This document shows positions 31,988-32,408 of a stretch of 32,408 bases of DNA, piece after piece (within the stretch, counting starts at the first letter, position 1; each line of letters starts with the position of its first letter). Where the stretch lies: assembly GCA_017469355.1 (NCBI GenBank), contig JAFUGM010000024.1:1-32408 (forward strand), in the 5' to 3' direction. The DNA comes from Solobacterium sp. (lineage in GTDB: Bacteria > Bacillota_I > Bacilli_A > Erysipelotrichales > Erysipelotrichaceae). The notes below the pieces were generated by a model, which was not told where the DNA came from, did no database searches, and worked only from the letters and a program-made list of their open reading frames with translations. A program made the position numbers and the translations under genes.

Positions 31988-32408
31988 ATGAAGACGATTG
32001 ATTTAACCACCCGGAATTTCCTGAAGGATAACCGGCATTTCGCTGATCTTATGAATACATTTGTGTTTCATGAGAACGTACTTGACTATCGTACCTTAAG
32101 AGATCTCGATACCAGAAAGGACTTAAGGAGAATGGATGGAAGGCTGAGAGCACGGATACGTGATCTGATTAAGGCGGGCGGCGTAATCAAGACGAACGGA
32201 AAACAGCTGTTTATGATCATGGGAGTGGAAGGCCAGGGAAGTGTAGATTACGCGATGCCAATACGGTCATTGGTATATGAGGCCTCTGACTACAGTGTGC
32301 AGTTAGAAAAGAATCTTACCCAATCGGGACACTATCCGAAGGGGGAAAAGATTCTTCCAGTGTTAACGTTAGTGATTTACCTGGGAGAAGGAAGATGGAC
32401 AGCACCTA
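31988..32408 (+). CDS. Rpn-family PD-(D/E)XK nuclease, partial (3' end outside window)
   Basis: The first 140 residues of a protein beginning MKTIDLTTRNFLKD. The middle has MIMGVEGQGSVDYAMPIRSL, with the E-x-Q form of the nuclease core, and later VYEASDYSVQL and LPVLTLVIYLGEGRWTAP. These fit the recombination-promoting nuclease/Transposase_31 group seen in many gut Bacillota, which can cut DNA and is often present in several copies per genome. AAGGAGG is nine bases upstream of ATG 31988. The gene runs off the right edge, so completeness and catalytic residues beyond this point are not known. Confidence 0.8.
   Translation, partial: MKTIDLTTRNFLKDNRHFADLMNTFVFHENVLDYRTLRDLDTRKDLRRMDGRLRARIRDLIKAGGVIKTNGKQLFMIMGVEGQGSVDYAMPIRSLVYEASDYSVQLEKNLTQSGHYPKGEKILPVLTLVIYLGEGRWTAP

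Noticed and set aside
1-32408. CRISPR arrays, tRNA or rRNA genes, insertion sequences, integration sites
   Set aside because: I saw no regularly spaced repeats, no tRNA-like T-loop with CCA, no rRNA segment and no transposase with terminal inverted repeats. The Rpn-type gene is not part of a recognisable insertion sequence in what is visible.

Overview
The window looks like a chromosomal segment of a low-to-mid GC Bacillota, most probably the Erysipelotrichales group. This is inferred from gene order and protein style: pyrH-frr, then uppS-cdsA-dxr-rseP, then polA-mutM-coaE-dnaB-dnaI-pfkA-pyk. The Firmicutes-specific helicase-loading pair DnaB/DnaI and a CIRCE heat-shock operator support it. 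I saw no rRNA, tRNA, CRISPR array or insertion sequence. Coding density is high and no gene-free stretch exceeds 300 bases; the longest gaps, at 29115-29321, 31809-31987, 30178-30329 and 3073-3206, hold promoters, terminators and inverted repeats.

Region 1 (1-3102) is the 3' end of an accessory cassette: an HPr-kinase-like ATPase, a peptide-type ABC exporter translationally coupled to it, and a small protein with a leader-like N-terminus followed by a CBM2-like beta-sandwich. This is the best candidate in the window for an undescribed modification/export system. Region 2 (3207-11901) is mostly housekeeping: a GT4 glycosyltransferase, UMP kinase, ribosome recycling factor, an orphan MalK-type ABC ATPase, a 53-residue rubredoxin, then the isoprenoid/phospholipid/membrane-protease run uppS-cdsA-dxr-rseP, and galE. 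Two genes here (the ABC ATPase and uppS) have a -10 box so close to the start codon that leaderless mRNAs are likely.

Region 3 (11967-19206) has a class A penicillin-binding protein and nagA on the minus strand. Facing away from nagA is a small operon with a glucose-superfamily PTS EIIC, a mannose-superfamily EIIA and a membrane protein. A ZnuA-like lipoprotein follows that has lost the family's histidine metal ligands. Region 4 (19226-27817) is the replication/repair and glycolysis block. Region 5 (27870-32408) holds a metallo-beta-lactamase-fold hydrolase, a YczE/YitT-type membrane protein, two tandem small heat-shock proteins under a CIRCE operator, a minus-strand ribbon-helix-helix-like regulator with a perfect inverted-repeat operator, an amino-acid permease, and the start of an Rpn-type PD-(D/E)XK nuclease cut by the window end.

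The themes are cell-envelope synthesis (UppS, CdsA, GalE, GT4, PBP1, NagA), amino-sugar handling, and DNA replication. Start codons were reset downstream of the longest open frame where a Shine-Dalgarno sequence or an overlap with the upstream stop supported it.
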